A stretch of DNA of 44,419 nt from Polaromonas sp. CF318 (GTDB taxonomy: Bacteria; Pseudomonadota; Gammaproteobacteria; Burkholderiales; Burkholderiaceae_C). Positions within the stretch are counted from its first letter, which is position 1; each line of letters begins with the position of its first letter. This document shows positions 8,745 to 17,761 of this stretch, one piece after another. Both the position numbers and the translations under genes were made by a program. The notes beneath the pieces are model-generated. The model was given only the letters and a program-made list of their open reading frames with translations. It was not told the origin of the DNA and did not search any database. The DNA lies in the NCBI RefSeq assembly GCF_000282655.1, contig NZ_AKIV01000099.1, forward strand, positions 1 through 44,419, given 5' to 3'.

Positions 8745-9968
8745 TTAGCCGGCGCGGCCCAGCAGCAGGCTGCAGTTGGTGCCGCCGAAGCCGAAGGAAT
8801 TGCTGAGCACGTGACGCGGCGCCGCTTCCTGGTTGTCCACCAGGTAGTGGACCGGCAGCGCCGGGTCGGGCGTGCGGGTGTTGAGGCCGCCGGGCAGCAG
8901 GCCGTGCTGCAGCGCCAGTGCGCAGACCACGGCCTCCAGGCCGCCGGCGGCGCCCAGGGTGTGGCCGGTCGCGCCCTTGGTGGAACTGCAGGGAACGCCG
9001 GTGCCGAACAGCGCCGCAACCGCCTTCGCTTCGGCGGCGTCGTTGCTGGGTGTCGCGGTGCCGTGCAGGTTGATGTAGTCGATGTCGGCCGCGCCCAGGC
9101 CGGCCATGGCCAGGGCCTGCTCCATGGCCAGGCGCGCGCCCAGGCCCTCGGGGTGGGGCGAGGACATGTGGTGCGCGTCGCTGGATTCGCCCACGCCCAG
9201 CAGCAGCACGTCGCCGGGTCGGGGCCGCGCCGGTGCGCGTTCGAGCAGCGCAAAGGCGGCGGCCTCGCCGATGGAGATGCCGTTGCGCCCGGCGTCGAAG
9301 GGGCGGCAGGCCTGCCCGGAGATCAGGCCCAATGAATTGAAGCCGTACAAGGTGGTCAGGCACAGCGAATCCACACCGCCCACCACCGCCGCGTCGATCA
9401 GGCCGGCGCGCATCATTCTTTGCGCCGAGGCGAAGACCTTGGCGCTGGACGAGCAGGCCGACGAGACCACGACGGCCGGGCCGGCCAGACCCAGGTACTG
9501 GCGCGTGAAGTCGGCCGCCGAGAAGGTGTTGTGGGTGGTGTTGTAGTGGAAGTCCGCGGGCAGCGCGCCGCTGTGCGGATCGCGCCGGCGGTAGGCCAGT
9601 TCGGTTTGCAGGATGCCCGATGTGCTGGTGCCGATAAAGACGCCCACGCGCTGCGCGCCGTGGCGCCCGGCGGCGGCGGCCACGGCGGCCTCAAAGCCGT
9701 CCTGCTGCAATCCCAGCAGGGCGAGCCGGTTGTTGCGGCAGTCGAAAGCGGTCCAGGGCTCGGGAAGCCGGGTCTCGTCCACGCCTTGCACCTCGCCGAC
9801 AAAGGTGGGCAGGTCGACCGTGTCGAAGCCGCAGGGCACCAGCCCGCCGCGCCGCGCGCGCAGCGCGTCCAGGGTCTGTGCCAGGCCGCGGCCCATGCTG
9901 CTGGTCGCGGTGAAATGGGAAAGCCAAAGGGGGTACAGGGGAGAGGGCCTCTCTGAAGAAAAAGACAC
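8745..9968 (-). CDS. beta-ketoacyl-ACP synthase (ApeO/FabF-like)
   Basis: A 407-residue condensing enzyme with the full Cys-His-His triad: Cys172 in VVSSACSSSAKV, His302 in LHGTATPSND and His336 in STKGATGHTLGAAGG. The C-terminus carries the FGFGGTNCSLLLG glycine loop. It would extend the acyl chain by two carbons from malonyl-ACP. The start is a GTG at 9968 with weak Shine-Dalgarno; the early strand PLWLSHFTATSSMGRGL is typical of APE ketosynthases, which supports a start close to this. A 51-base gap separates it from the PAP2 gene upstream. It pairs with the Cys-less partner encoded immediately downstream. Confidence 0.93.
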   Translation of the reverse strand: MSFSSERPSPLYPLWLSHFTATSSMGRGLAQTLDALRARRGGLVPCGFDTVDLPTFVGEVQGVDETRLPEPWTAFDCRNNRLALLGLQQDGFEAAVAAAAGRHGAQRVGVFIGTSTSGILQTELAYRRRDPHSGALPADFHYNTTHNTFSAADFTRQYLGLAGPAVVVSSACSSSAKVFASAQRMMRAGLIDAAVVGGVDSLCLTTLYGFNSLGLISGQACRPFDAGRNGISIGEAAAFALLERAPARPRPGDVLLLGVGESSDAHHMSSPHPEGLGARLAMEQALAMAGLGAADIDYINLHGTATPSNDAAEAKAVAALFGTGVPCSSTKGATGHTLGAAGGLEAVVCALALQHGLLPGGLNTRTPDPALPVHYLVDNQEAAPRHVLSNSFGFGGTNCSLLLGRAG

Positions 9969-10019
9969 TTTAGCAAACCGCCCACAGGGGCGGCCGCGTG
10001 CCGCGGCGCGGGCCGGCGC

Positions 10020-10691
10020 TCACGCGCGTCCCCCGCGTTGCCGGTGCAGGCGCAGGGACAGCCAGGCCGCCAGCCCGCCTAACGCGATGCCGGCGGCGAC
10101 GTCCACCGCGACGTGCTGGCGGGTGGCCAGCGTCGAGTAGGCGATGCCGGCGCACCACAGGGCGTTCAGCCACAGCAGCCAGGACGGCGCGGAAAAGCCG
10201 CGCAGCAGGCGGTGCAGCCACAGGCCCGAAAAAACGGCCGTCGCCACATGCAGCGAAGGGCAGGCGTTGCCCGCCGCGTCGATGTTTTTCAGGAATTGCA
10301 TGTCGGGGTATTTCAGCCAGTCGACGTCGGCCGGCGGGGCGGCCGTGGGCCAGACAAAAAACACCGCCAGGCCGAAGAGGCAGGTCAGCGCCATCGCCAG
10401 GCCGTAGTGCAGCAGTTCGTGCCTGTCGCTGAAGAACAGCGGCGGCAGCGACACATAGACCCACAGCGACAGGTAGACCGGCAGGGCCAGCGGCGCAAAG
10501 CCGATCCAATGGTCGGGCCAGGTCCGCGGCATCACGGCGACGGGAAAGGCCGGGTGCTTGAGCAGGTAAAAATAGGCGCCGAAAAACAGGGCGATGAACA
10601 GCGCCGTCCCCACGCCCTTGAGGTAGAAGTGCCGCGAAATGGCTTGGGCCATCCGGGACCACTCGGTGGGGCGCGTTTGCGGTGGCTTCAT
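10020..10691 (-). CDS. PAP2-family membrane phosphatase
   Basis: A 223-residue polytopic membrane protein with about five or six hydrophobic segments. Motif 2 is PSLHVATA (145-152, His148) and motif 3 is TRQHVAVDVAAG (190-201, catalytic His193, Asp197). The first PAP2 motif (KX6RP) is degenerate or absent. The family removes phosphate from phosphatidic acid, undecaprenyl pyrophosphate or lipid A on the periplasmic face. The start overlaps the deacetylase stop by 4 bases, so it is co-transcribed with the polyene-type genes. Its likely substrate is a phosphorylated lipid intermediate of that pathway, but this is an inference. Confidence 0.85.
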   Translation of the reverse strand: MKPPQTRPTEWSRMAQAISRHFYLKGVGTALFIALFFGAYFYLLKHPAFPVAVMPRTWPDHWIGFAPLALPVYLSLWVYVSLPPLFFSDRHELLHYGLAMALTCLFGLAVFFVWPTAAPPADVDWLKYPDMQFLKNIDAAGNACPSLHVATAVFSGLWLHRLLRGFSAPSWLLWLNALWCAGIAYSTLATRQHVAVDVAAGIALGGLAAWLSLRLHRQRGGRA

Positions 10692-11497
10692 GCGAGGGCC
10701 TCGCGCAAGGTCACGGTGCGCAGCCCGACCGCGCTGATCGATTCGAGCAGGGGCGGCAGCACCTCGAGGATGACCGGAACGCCTTGCGGCGTGCGCGCCG
10801 CATTGCCGTCATGCAGCAGCACGATGGCGCCGGGACGCAGCCCGGCCTGGAGCCGGCGCAGGACGCGCGCGGCGTCGCCGGTGCGCGTGTCGAAACCGCG
10901 CACCGTCCAGCTGGCGAGCTTCAGGCCCAGCAGGGCCAGCACCGGGTCGAGGAAAGGGTTGCGCAGGCCGGCCGGCGCGCGAAAGAACAGCGGGCGCTGG
11001 CCGCTGGCGCTGGCCAGCGTGTCCTGCGCGGCCTGCAGCTCGCGCAGCATGCTGCGCGGGCCTGTCACGGAAAAATGGTGGCGGTGGTGCTGGCTGTGGT
11101 TTTCGACGGCATGGCCGCGCCGCACCATGTCGCGGCACAGCTCGGGATGGCGCGCGGCTTTTTCGCCGACGCAGAAAAACGTGGCGCGGGCCGCGTAGCG
11201 GTCCAGCAGGTCCAGCACCAGGGGGGTGACGGCGGGGTCGGGCCCGTCGTCGATGGTCAGGGCGATTTCGCGCCGCGCTTCGGCCGCGGCGGGCAGGCGC
11301 GTCCAGTTCGGGCCCAGCCAATGGCTGCGTGGCCACAGGCCGGCAAAGGCGATCAGCCCGTGGTTGAGCACCACGGCCGCGAGGGCCCAGGGCCAGAGGC
11401 CCACCTTCACAATGACGGCCGCCAGCGCCAGCACATGCACAGCGGCGCTGGCGCGCAGCAGCGCGCCGGGTTTCCACGCTGTGCCTGGCTCAGGCAT
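10688..11497 (-). CDS. polysaccharide deacetylase (NodB-type carbohydrate esterase 4)
   Basis: A 269-residue protein. It has two N-terminal hydrophobic segments (about 15-32 and 38-55), then a NodB domain. Motif 1 TIDDGPD is at 81-87 (Asp83 base, Asp84 metal ligand). The metal-binding His motif is HSQHH (134-138), followed by FFRAPAG with the Arg of motif 3 and IVLLHDGN near the C-terminus for motif 5. It would remove an acetyl group from an N-acetylated sugar. An ATG at 11497 that overlaps the MMPL stop by 8 bases is chosen over a longer start at 11524. A deacetylase fits modification of a glycosylated polyene lipid together with the GT2. Confidence 0.85.
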   Translation of the reverse strand: MPEPGTAWKPGALLRASAAVHVLALAAVIVKVGLWPWALAAVVLNHGLIAFAGLWPRSHWLGPNWTRLPAAAEARREIALTIDDGPDPAVTPLVLDLLDRYAARATFFCVGEKAARHPELCRDMVRRGHAVENHSQHHRHHFSVTGPRSMLRELQAAQDTLASASGQRPLFFRAPAGLRNPFLDPVLALLGLKLASWTVRGFDTRTGDAARVLRRLQAGLRPGAIVLLHDGNAARTPQGVPVILEVLPPLLESISAVGLRTVTLREALA

Positions 11498-13835
11498 GGG
11501 CCCTCCGCGCAAAAATCGCCGCATACAGCAGCGCCAGGATGACGCCGGGCGCGACCGTGGCGCCCATGGCCTGCAGGATGGAGACCTTGGAAAACGCCAG
11601 CAGCCCGAAGCCCGCCACCGTGGTCAGGTTGGCCAGCAGCATGGAGGCCAGGGTGCGCGGCGCGATCGGCGTGGCCGGGTCGGGCCGGTCAAAGAACAGC
11701 GCGTAGTTGGAGCCGACGGCCACCACCAGCAGCAGGCCGACCAGGTGCAGGATGATCAATTGCTGCCCCAGCAGCGCCAGTCCGGCCGTGACCGTGACGA
11801 CCGCGGCGGCCAGCGGCGCCAGGATGCGCAGCACGCGGGCCGGTGACCGGAACACCGCCAGCAGCAGCACCACGATGATGGCCAGCCCGCCGAGCGACAG
11901 CACGATGGCCTCGTGCAGGTAGCCCGCGTACAGGCGGTCCGATTCGGTTTTCAGGTCGACGAACAGCACGCCGGGCAGGGCGGCGGCCGCCAGGGCGGCG
12001 CGGATGTCGGCGGCCCGGATGTTTCCGCCCTTGGGCGCGGTCAGCGGCAGCAAGGCGTTCCAGCGTTCGGCTTTGCCGAGCAGCAGGGCGTCCAGGCCCA
12101 TGGCCATGGAGGTTTTTTCCAGGTCGGCCGCTTGCAGCGGGGGCCGGCCGCGGGCCGCGGCGACGTCGGCCAGAAAGGGCGCGAAGATTTCCGCGCGCAC
12201 CGGCAGGCCCTGCACCGCCCGGGCCAGCCGCGGCTGCAGCTGTTCGGTCGGCGGCAGGCTGGCCTGGCGGGCGTTTTGTGTGGCCAGGCTGGGAAGGTAG
12301 CGGCTGGGGCTGTCAAAGCCGGCGATCTGGCCGCGCTCGACCTGCGCCTGGAGCACGACGGACACCCGCTCGGCACTTTGCAGCACCGCTTCCCGGCTGT
12401 CGCCGGAGACCACCACCACATAACGCACATCCGGCGCGCCCATGTCGGCGCGCAGGCTTTCGTCGAGCGCCACATCGGCCTGTGAAACAGGGCTCAGCGA
12501 GGAGATCTTGTCGTTGAACAGGCTGGCATGGTTGCCGGCCAGGACGGCGCAGGCGGTCAGCAGCAGGGCCGCGGCCGGCCAGCGCAGGGCGGGCGCGCGG
12601 CCGGCCAGCGCCTGCAGCACACGCCCGACGGCCGAGACGTCGTGGATGCGAAAGCCCGCCGGCAGCAGGTGCGGCAGCACATAGCGGGTGACCGCGGCGG
12701 CCGTGACCAGGCCGGCGATCGAATACAGGCCCAGCTGCGCCAGGCCCGGAAAGCCGGACAGCAGCAGCGAGGCAAAACCGGCGATGGAGGTCAGCACGCC
12801 CAGCCGTACCGTGGGCCAGAAACGCCTGACCCAATGCTGCGGGTCCGCACCGCTGTCTTCGGACTGCACGAACAGGTAGATGGAATAGTCCACCGCCTCG
12901 CCGATCAGGGCCGTGCCGAAACCCAGGGTGATGCCGTGCACCGAACCAAAGCCCAGGCTCACCGCGGCAATGCCCGCCAGCGCGCCGGTGATGACGGGCA
13001 GGAAACCCAGGACCAGCGCGCCGACGGATCGGTAGACCAACAGCAGCAGGCCCGCGATCAGCACCACGCTGACCATCGAAAGCAGGCTGACCTGGCTCTG
13101 GATGGCCTCGCGCGAGGTGACGGAGAACACGCCGGGTCCAGTCATGACGAGCGAGGCGCCGCTCTGGCCGGCGGCCGCGTCGAAGGCCTTGCGGACCGCC
13201 GCCATGGCCTGCTGCTGGGCGTCGGTGTCGGAGCCCGCCGCGCGGGTTTGCAGCAGCATCAGCGCGCGCCGGCCGTCGCGCGAGGCCCAGGCGCCGTCGA
13301 CCTGCCTCGGCTGGCTGCCGGCGTTGAACTGTCCCAGCAGCTGCACCATTTCACCGGTCGGGTCGCGCGGCAGCAGGGCCTTGGCCATCAGGCCCGCGGG
13401 CGAGGCGAGCAGGTCTATGCTTTCGCCCAGGGCCGCGCGCAGGCCGGCTTCGCTGAAGCGCTCGGGCGTGACGGCGGGGCTCAGCACATAACGGTTGGCC
13501 AGCAGGAACTCGCGGTCGCGCGCGGTGTTGACGGGCTCGCCGTTGGACACGCTGGCGAAGGCGGGGTCGGCGCGCAACTGCTGCGCGAGCTGGCGCGACA
13601 GCCGGGCCCGGGTCGGGGCATCGGCGCCCTCTATGCCCACCAGCACCAGGCGCGAGGCCAGGCCCTCGGTGATCTGGTCCTTGAGCAACTGCTGCTCGGG
13701 CGTGGGCGTGCGCGGCAAAAAGGCCGACAGGTCGGTGGTGAAGTGGGTGCGGCTGATGACCAGCGCGCAGCCGGCCAGGAACACCAGCCACAGCGCGATG
13801 GCGGCCATGCGGCCGCGCGGCGCGCCTGCCGTCAC
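11490..13835 (-). CDS. MMPL/RND-family exporter (ApeM-like)
   Basis: A 781-residue inner-membrane transporter of the MMPL (RND superfamily, COG4258) type. An N-terminal membrane segment (IALWLVFLAGCALVI) is followed by a periplasmic domain, then a bundle of hydrophobic helices with GFGTALIGEAVDYSIYLFV. A second periplasmic domain follows, then a second bundle with LVVAVGSNYALFFDRP. The two GxxxDY/GSNYALFFD segments carry the proton-relay Asp/Tyr of the family. APE clusters always carry such an exporter to move the lipid to the outer membrane. Both ends overlap neighbouring genes (4 and 8 bases), which implies tight coupling. Confidence 0.9.
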   Translation of the reverse strand: MTAGAPRGRMAAIALWLVFLAGCALVISRTHFTTDLSAFLPRTPTPEQQLLKDQITEGLASRLVLVGIEGADAPTRARLSRQLAQQLRADPAFASVSNGEPVNTARDREFLLANRYVLSPAVTPERFSEAGLRAALGESIDLLASPAGLMAKALLPRDPTGEMVQLLGQFNAGSQPRQVDGAWASRDGRRALMLLQTRAAGSDTDAQQQAMAAVRKAFDAAAGQSGASLVMTGPGVFSVTSREAIQSQVSLLSMVSVVLIAGLLLLVYRSVGALVLGFLPVITGALAGIAAVSLGFGSVHGITLGFGTALIGEAVDYSIYLFVQSEDSGADPQHWVRRFWPTVRLGVLTSIAGFASLLLSGFPGLAQLGLYSIAGLVTAAAVTRYVLPHLLPAGFRIHDVSAVGRVLQALAGRAPALRWPAAALLLTACAVLAGNHASLFNDKISSLSPVSQADVALDESLRADMGAPDVRYVVVVSGDSREAVLQSAERVSVVLQAQVERGQIAGFDSPSRYLPSLATQNARQASLPPTEQLQPRLARAVQGLPVRAEIFAPFLADVAAARGRPPLQAADLEKTSMAMGLDALLLGKAERWNALLPLTAPKGGNIRAADIRAALAAAALPGVLFVDLKTESDRLYAGYLHEAIVLSLGGLAIIVVLLLAVFRSPARVLRILAPLAAAVVTVTAGLALLGQQLIILHLVGLLLVVAVGSNYALFFDRPDPATPIAPRTLASMLLANLTTVAGFGLLAFSKVSILQAMGATVAPGVILALLYAAIFARRAHA

Positions 13836-14452
13836 GGCGCCGCCTGTTCGATGGCCATGCTGGAGCTGTCGCCGTCGGCCTGGGCGATGTCTATGCCGCG
13901 CACCTGGTTGCGCACGCCGCTGATGCGGATGCGCTGGATCACCGCCTGCATCTTGGGGTCCAGCGGCTGCAGCTGCAGGGTCCAGCGTTCGGCGCTGCCT
14001 TCCAGGCTGAGCCGGTAGCTGCGCTCGAGCGCGCCGCGGTCGCCGGCCAGCGTGCCGCGTATGCTGTCGATGAAGGCGGCCAGCTCGGGGTAGGCCTGCA
14101 GCTGCAGCTGGTATTTCTGACGGCCGCGTTCTATCACCAGCTCGCCGCCGTTGACGACCATGGATTCAGGCCTGGGCTTGAGCGTGCGTTTTTCGAGCCG
14201 GTCGGGCGCGGTGTAGAGCAGCTCCCCGGATGACTCCACCGGTTTGTCGAGCAGCGCGATGTGCTTTTTTTCGATGAAGGTGGCGCGGCCCGACTTGGTT
14301 TGCGCCAGGGTATCCATCAACTGCTGCAAGTCCCAGGCGGCCATCGCGCCGGGACTCCACACGGCCAGGGCCAGGCCCGCGAGGACGGCTGCCAGCCTCG
14401 CCGCCAGGGAGTATGCAGGGGCCGGTGTGGTGTGCGAAAGAAGGTCTGTCAT
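13832..14452 (-). CDS. LolA-like outer-membrane lipoprotein carrier (ApeL-like)
   Basis: A 206-residue periplasmic protein. A signal peptide covers residues 1-38 with a likely cleavage after AMA. The mature part (WDLQQLMDTLAQTKSGRATF, then strands with ESSGELLYTAPDRLEK) is a LolA/LppC-type half-barrel. In APE clusters this protein is thought to ferry the lipid from the MMPL exporter across the periplasm, and the exporter gene overlaps it by 4 bases. The ATG at 14452 gives a proper signal peptide; a longer reading to 14572 would run into the acyltransferase gene and is rejected. Confidence 0.85.
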   Translation of the reverse strand: MTDLLSHTTPAPAYSLAARLAAVLAGLALAVWSPGAMAAWDLQQLMDTLAQTKSGRATFIEKKHIALLDKPVESSGELLYTAPDRLEKRTLKPRPESMVVNGGELVIERGRQKYQLQLQAYPELAAFIDSIRGTLAGDRGALERSYRLSLEGSAERWTLQLQPLDPKMQAVIQRIRISGVRNQVRGIDIAQADGDSSSMAIEQAAP

Positions 14453-14459
14453 GCGCTGC

Positions 14460-15428
14460 TCAGGGCTGTTGTCCGGGACGGCCGGCCTGCGGCGGCGCGG
14501 CGTGCCAGAAATCGAAAAAATTGAACCAGTTGTAGGGTGCGCTGCGGCAATGCCGCGCCAGCAGTGCAGCATAGCGCGTCACGGCGTCGTGCACCGCCTG
14601 CGTGCGGCCGCGCGCAGGCAGCGCGGAGAAGTCCGCGAGCGCCTCGAAGTGGACGTCGTAGCGGTTGCCGCCGCGGTACAGCCCGGTCATGAACAGCACC
14701 GGGCGTTTGAGCACGGCGGCCATGCGAAAAGGCCCCAGCGGCAACTCGGCCGGGGCGCCCAGGAAGTCGACGGGACAGGTATCGCCAGTGCCCAGTGTGC
14801 GGTCGCCCAGCATGCCGACGACGGCGCCCTGGTCCAGCAGTGCGTGCACGCGGATCATGGAGTCGATGTGCCCCAGCGCTATCACGTCCATTTGCGCCTG
14901 GGGATTGATGGCGCCCATCGCGGCGTTGATCTTGCGCGCGTTGTCCTCGTACATCGCCATGGCGACGCGCAGCCCGGGCTGGCGCCGCCCTATGGCGCGC
15001 AGCACTTCAAAGCTTCCCAGGTGGGCGCCTATGAGGAAGACACCCTTGCCGCCGGCCACCGCTTCGTCGATCAGCGCCTGGTTGTGCACCCGGATGTCGA
15101 ACAGGTCGAAGCGGTCGTTGAGCAGGAAGACCCGGTCATGGACGGCCGAGGCGAAACTCAGGAAATGCCGGAACAGGTGGCGCCAGCCGACGGCGGCGGG
15201 CGAGGGCAGCCCGAGCACGCGGTGCAGGTAGTTGCGCGACATGCGGCGTGCCGTGGGTGCGAAAGCCAGGAAGTAGGCCGCGATGCCGTACAGGACGGCG
15301 CGGCTCGCGCGGCGGCCCAGGCGCAGGGAGATCAGCGTCATCACGCGCAGCATGAAGACGCTGCTGCGCTCAGGCTGGCGCCGCCATTCGGCCGCCGATG
15401 CCTGGGCTTCCCGATGCGGCGCGTTCAT
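14460..15428 (-). CDS. LpxL/HtrB-like lysophospholipid acyltransferase
   Basis: A 322-residue LPLAT-family protein related to the Kdo-dependent lipid A acyltransferases. One hydrophobic segment lies at about residues 44-58. The catalytic HX4E motif is GAHLGSFE (134-141, His136/Glu141), followed by VAMAMYEDNARKINAAM and a GMLGDRTLG segment typical of HtrB-like proteins. It likely transfers an acyl or polyene chain from ACP to a lipid or sugar carrier. The start overlaps the ApeI-like stop by 4 bases. It is the second acyltransferase of the locus, beside the PlsC-like gene at 4897. Confidence 0.88.
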   Translation of the reverse strand: MNAPHREAQASAAEWRRQPERSSVFMLRVMTLISLRLGRRASRAVLYGIAAYFLAFAPTARRMSRNYLHRVLGLPSPAAVGWRHLFRHFLSFASAVHDRVFLLNDRFDLFDIRVHNQALIDEAVAGGKGVFLIGAHLGSFEVLRAIGRRQPGLRVAMAMYEDNARKINAAMGAINPQAQMDVIALGHIDSMIRVHALLDQGAVVGMLGDRTLGTGDTCPVDFLGAPAELPLGPFRMAAVLKRPVLFMTGLYRGGNRYDVHFEALADFSALPARGRTQAVHDAVTRYAALLARHCRSAPYNWFNFFDFWHAAPPQAGRPGQQP

Positions 15429-15736
15429 GGCGGGGGCGGCAGCACCAGGGTGCCGGTGGCCGCTTGTCGCGTACCGCTGCGGATCTCGAAATGGATGCCG
15501 CGGGCGCCGGGGCTGCAGGATACCGTGAGGGTTTCGCCGGGCCCCACGGGACTGAGGAACTTGGCGGCGCTGATTTCGCAGGGCCGGGTCGCGGCGCCTG
15601 CGGCCTCAAGGGCCTGCTGCACCGCGTGCACGGCCGCATCGAGCAGCAGCACGCCGGGCACGATGGGGTTGCCGGGGAAATGCCCGGCAAAGGCCGGATG
15701 GTCCGGCGCCACGACGAACCGGGTTTCAAGCTGCAT
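15425..15736 (-). CDS. ApeI-like 3-hydroxyacyl-ACP dehydratase
   Basis: A compact 103-residue hot-dog protein. The motif GHFPGNPIVPGVLLLD (residues 18-33) is the FabA/FabZ active-site signature with catalytic His19 and the acidic residue Asp33. The size matches the small ApeI-type dehydratases of aryl-polyene clusters. It would form the conjugated double bonds during elongation, alongside the ApeP-like protein encoded at 7353. The start lies 11 bases inside the end of the AMP-ligase gene, and the stop overlaps the acyltransferase start by 4 bases. Confidence 0.88.
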   Translation of the reverse strand: MQLETRFVVAPDHPAFAGHFPGNPIVPGVLLLDAAVHAVQQALEAAGAATRPCEISAAKFLSPVGPGETLTVSCSPGARGIHFEIRSGTRQAATGTLVLPPPP

Positions 15737-17096
15737 GGCCGGGCCTTTTGCGAAGATGTTCGCGCGCCAGGGCCAGCAGCGCTTCGCGCGGCAGTTTCCC
15801 GGTGCTGTTGCGCGGCAAGGCCTCGAGCAGCACCAGCGGCCGGGGAATGAAGATGGCGTCTATGCGCTCCCTCAGCGCCGCCAGCAGGGCGGGCGCCGCC
15901 AGGCCCGGCGCCACCACAAAAGCCATCAGCCTCACCACGCTGTCGCCGCTCTGCTCGTCCGGCATGAAGAAGGCGCCGTCGAGCACGCCCGGTATGGCGG
16001 CCAGCTGGTGGTTCAGGTAACCCAGCGAGCTTCGTTTCCCGGCGATGTTGACCAGGTCGGCGGTCCGGCCGTGCAGCAGGAAGCGGCCTTCGGGCAGCAC
16101 CTCGAGCTCATCGGCCAGGGGCGTGGCCTGCTCGACATGGCCGCCCGATGCCCAGGCCTGGCCCTCGCGGGCGCTGAGCTCGACGTCCGGGAACAGCGTC
16201 CAGGCTTCGCCCTGGCTCAGGCGCCGGGTGGCGATCTGCCCGGTTTCGGTCGATCCGTAGATTTCAAGCAGCGGGGCCTGCAGCCGGGTCTCGGCGGCCA
16301 GCGCCAGCGGCGGCGGCAGGGCGGCGGTGGCGGACAGCAGCAGGTCTATGGGCGGGATGTCCAGACCCGAAGCGAGCAAGGCCTTCAGGTGCACCGGCGT
16401 GGTCACCAGCATGCGCGGTCGCGCCGCCTGCGCCAGCACGGCGCAGATATCGGCCGGATAAAACGGGTGGCCGGCGTCCAGCACGCCGCCGCCCTGCAGG
16501 GGCAGCAGCACGGTGGATTCGAAGCCGTACATGTGCTGGGGAGGCACGGTGGCCACGATGCTGTGTCGCCGTTCACCGAGCAGGCCGAGGCGGCCCGCTT
16601 CGGCCCGGGCGCCGCGCACCAGGCTGCCCCAGCTTTTGCGGTGCGCCACCGGCACGCCGGTGGAGCCCGAGGTGAACATGATGGCCGCGACACGCGAGGC
16701 GGGAATTTGCGGGACCTCCCATGCGGCGCCGGGGGCCTGCGCGTGCGGCGAGGCGCCCGCCATCGCGTCGGCCCAGGCCAGTTGCGGCAGCGCCAGGGAC
16801 TGGGCCTGGTCTGTCAGGCAGAACACGTCGGGCGCAAAGGCCTGGATCTGCCTGACCATTTCCGGTGTCAGCGTGGGCGGCAGCAGGCTGAGCTTGTCGG
16901 CCAGCAGCGCGGCCGCCATGCCGACGGCAAAACGGTAGCGGTCCGCGCAGGCGTTCAGCACATGCCGGCCCGCCGGCAAGGCCGCGGCCAGCCGCCTGGC
17001 GTCGGCGAGGAATTGCCCGGCGCTGACGGACTGGCCATGGCGCAGGGCCAGCAGGTCCTGTTCGCGGGCGTGGGCCAGCAGCGGCAGGCTGCTCAT
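15726..17096 (-). CDS. AMP-dependent acyl-ACP/CoA ligase (ApeH-like)
   Basis: A 456-residue adenylate-forming enzyme that would activate an aryl or fatty acid for loading on the ACP. The P-loop is FTSGSTGVPV at 141-150; the usual 'PKG' lysine position is Val, with Lys154 displaced. EIYGSTETGQIA is the A5 motif, HGRTADLVNIAGKR the A7/A8 hinge and NSTGKLPREAL the A10 motif with the catalytic Lys. It is shorter than standard ligases, as is usual in APE clusters. The ATG at 17096 overlaps the upstream stop as ATGA. The same frame is open upstream to 17948, but that part overlaps the membrane-protein and ACP genes and is not coding. Confidence 0.88.
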   Translation of the reverse strand: MSSLPLLAHAREQDLLALRHGQSVSAGQFLADARRLAAALPAGRHVLNACADRYRFAVGMAAALLADKLSLLPPTLTPEMVRQIQAFAPDVFCLTDQAQSLALPQLAWADAMAGASPHAQAPGAAWEVPQIPASRVAAIMFTSGSTGVPVAHRKSWGSLVRGARAEAGRLGLLGERRHSIVATVPPQHMYGFESTVLLPLQGGGVLDAGHPFYPADICAVLAQAARPRMLVTTPVHLKALLASGLDIPPIDLLLSATAALPPPLALAAETRLQAPLLEIYGSTETGQIATRRLSQGEAWTLFPDVELSAREGQAWASGGHVEQATPLADELEVLPEGRFLLHGRTADLVNIAGKRSSLGYLNHQLAAIPGVLDGAFFMPDEQSGDSVVRLMAFVVAPGLAAPALLAALRERIDAIFIPRPLVLLEALPRNSTGKLPREALLALAREHLRKRPGHAA

Positions 17097-17761
17097 GGCC
17101 GGGGCGCGCGGCGCTGTGAGGCCTGACGGTAGGCCCGGATCGCCTCCAGTGGGCCGGCTCGCTCCTCTGGGGGCAGGACGTAGCAGCGCGCGGCATATTC
17201 CGCAGCAAACATCAGTCCCAGCAGGGGAATGCCCAGCAGGTAGGCAAAGGTGGACCAGACCGCCATGGGCGCGAGCCAGAACAGCAGCAGGGAAAGCCCC
17301 GCGATGCCGGCGAAATACAGGGTCCAGGCCCAGGTGGCGGAGCGGGTGTAGGCGCTGGTTGCCGGTGTGAGTTCGCCGTGCACGATGCGGGCGAACTGCG
17401 AAATCATGGGGGTTTGGCCCGGCGCCAGGGTGCGGCCGAAGGTGGCGCACAGCAGCGTGTAGGTGCCTGCGTGTTCCAGAAAAAACACCCAGCCGTAGTG
17501 CGAAAGCAGCCAGTCCCTGGCGGCGTAGAACCCAAGGCAGGCCAGCGCGCACAAGGCCAGCATGGCCGGCCGCCGCGGTGAGCGCCAGGCCAGGAGCAGG
17601 GCCAGCGCCAGCAGGGGCAGCACGGCGACCGATGCCTGCAGCAGGCCCGGCACGTCCGATGTGGCGGCCAGGTGGGAGACCAGGGCGTAGCCTATGCCCA
17701 GGGCCAGCGCGCCGCCCCAGCGCCAGGCCTGGCCGAACCGTGCCGCCCCGCTGCCGTTCAC
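17093..17761 (-). CDS. COG4648-type multispanning membrane protein (ApeG-like)
   Basis: A 222-residue integral membrane protein with about six hydrophobic segments (for example WGGALALGIGYALV, VAVLPLLALALLLAW, MLALCALACLGFY and WTLYFAGIAGLSLLLFWLAP). It matches the COG4648 family, whose members recur between the ACP and ligase genes of aryl-polyene clusters. No biochemical function is established for the family. It overlaps the ACP gene upstream and the ligase gene downstream by 4 bases each. No catalytic motif could be identified. Confidence 0.75.
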   Translation of the reverse strand: MNGSGAARFGQAWRWGGALALGIGYALVSHLAATSDVPGLLQASVAVLPLLALALLLAWRSPRRPAMLALCALACLGFYAARDWLLSHYGWVFFLEHAGTYTLLCATFGRTLAPGQTPMISQFARIVHGELTPATSAYTRSATWAWTLYFAGIAGLSLLLFWLAPMAVWSTFAYLLGIPLLGLMFAAEYAARCYVLPPEERAGPLEAIRAYRQASQRRAPRP

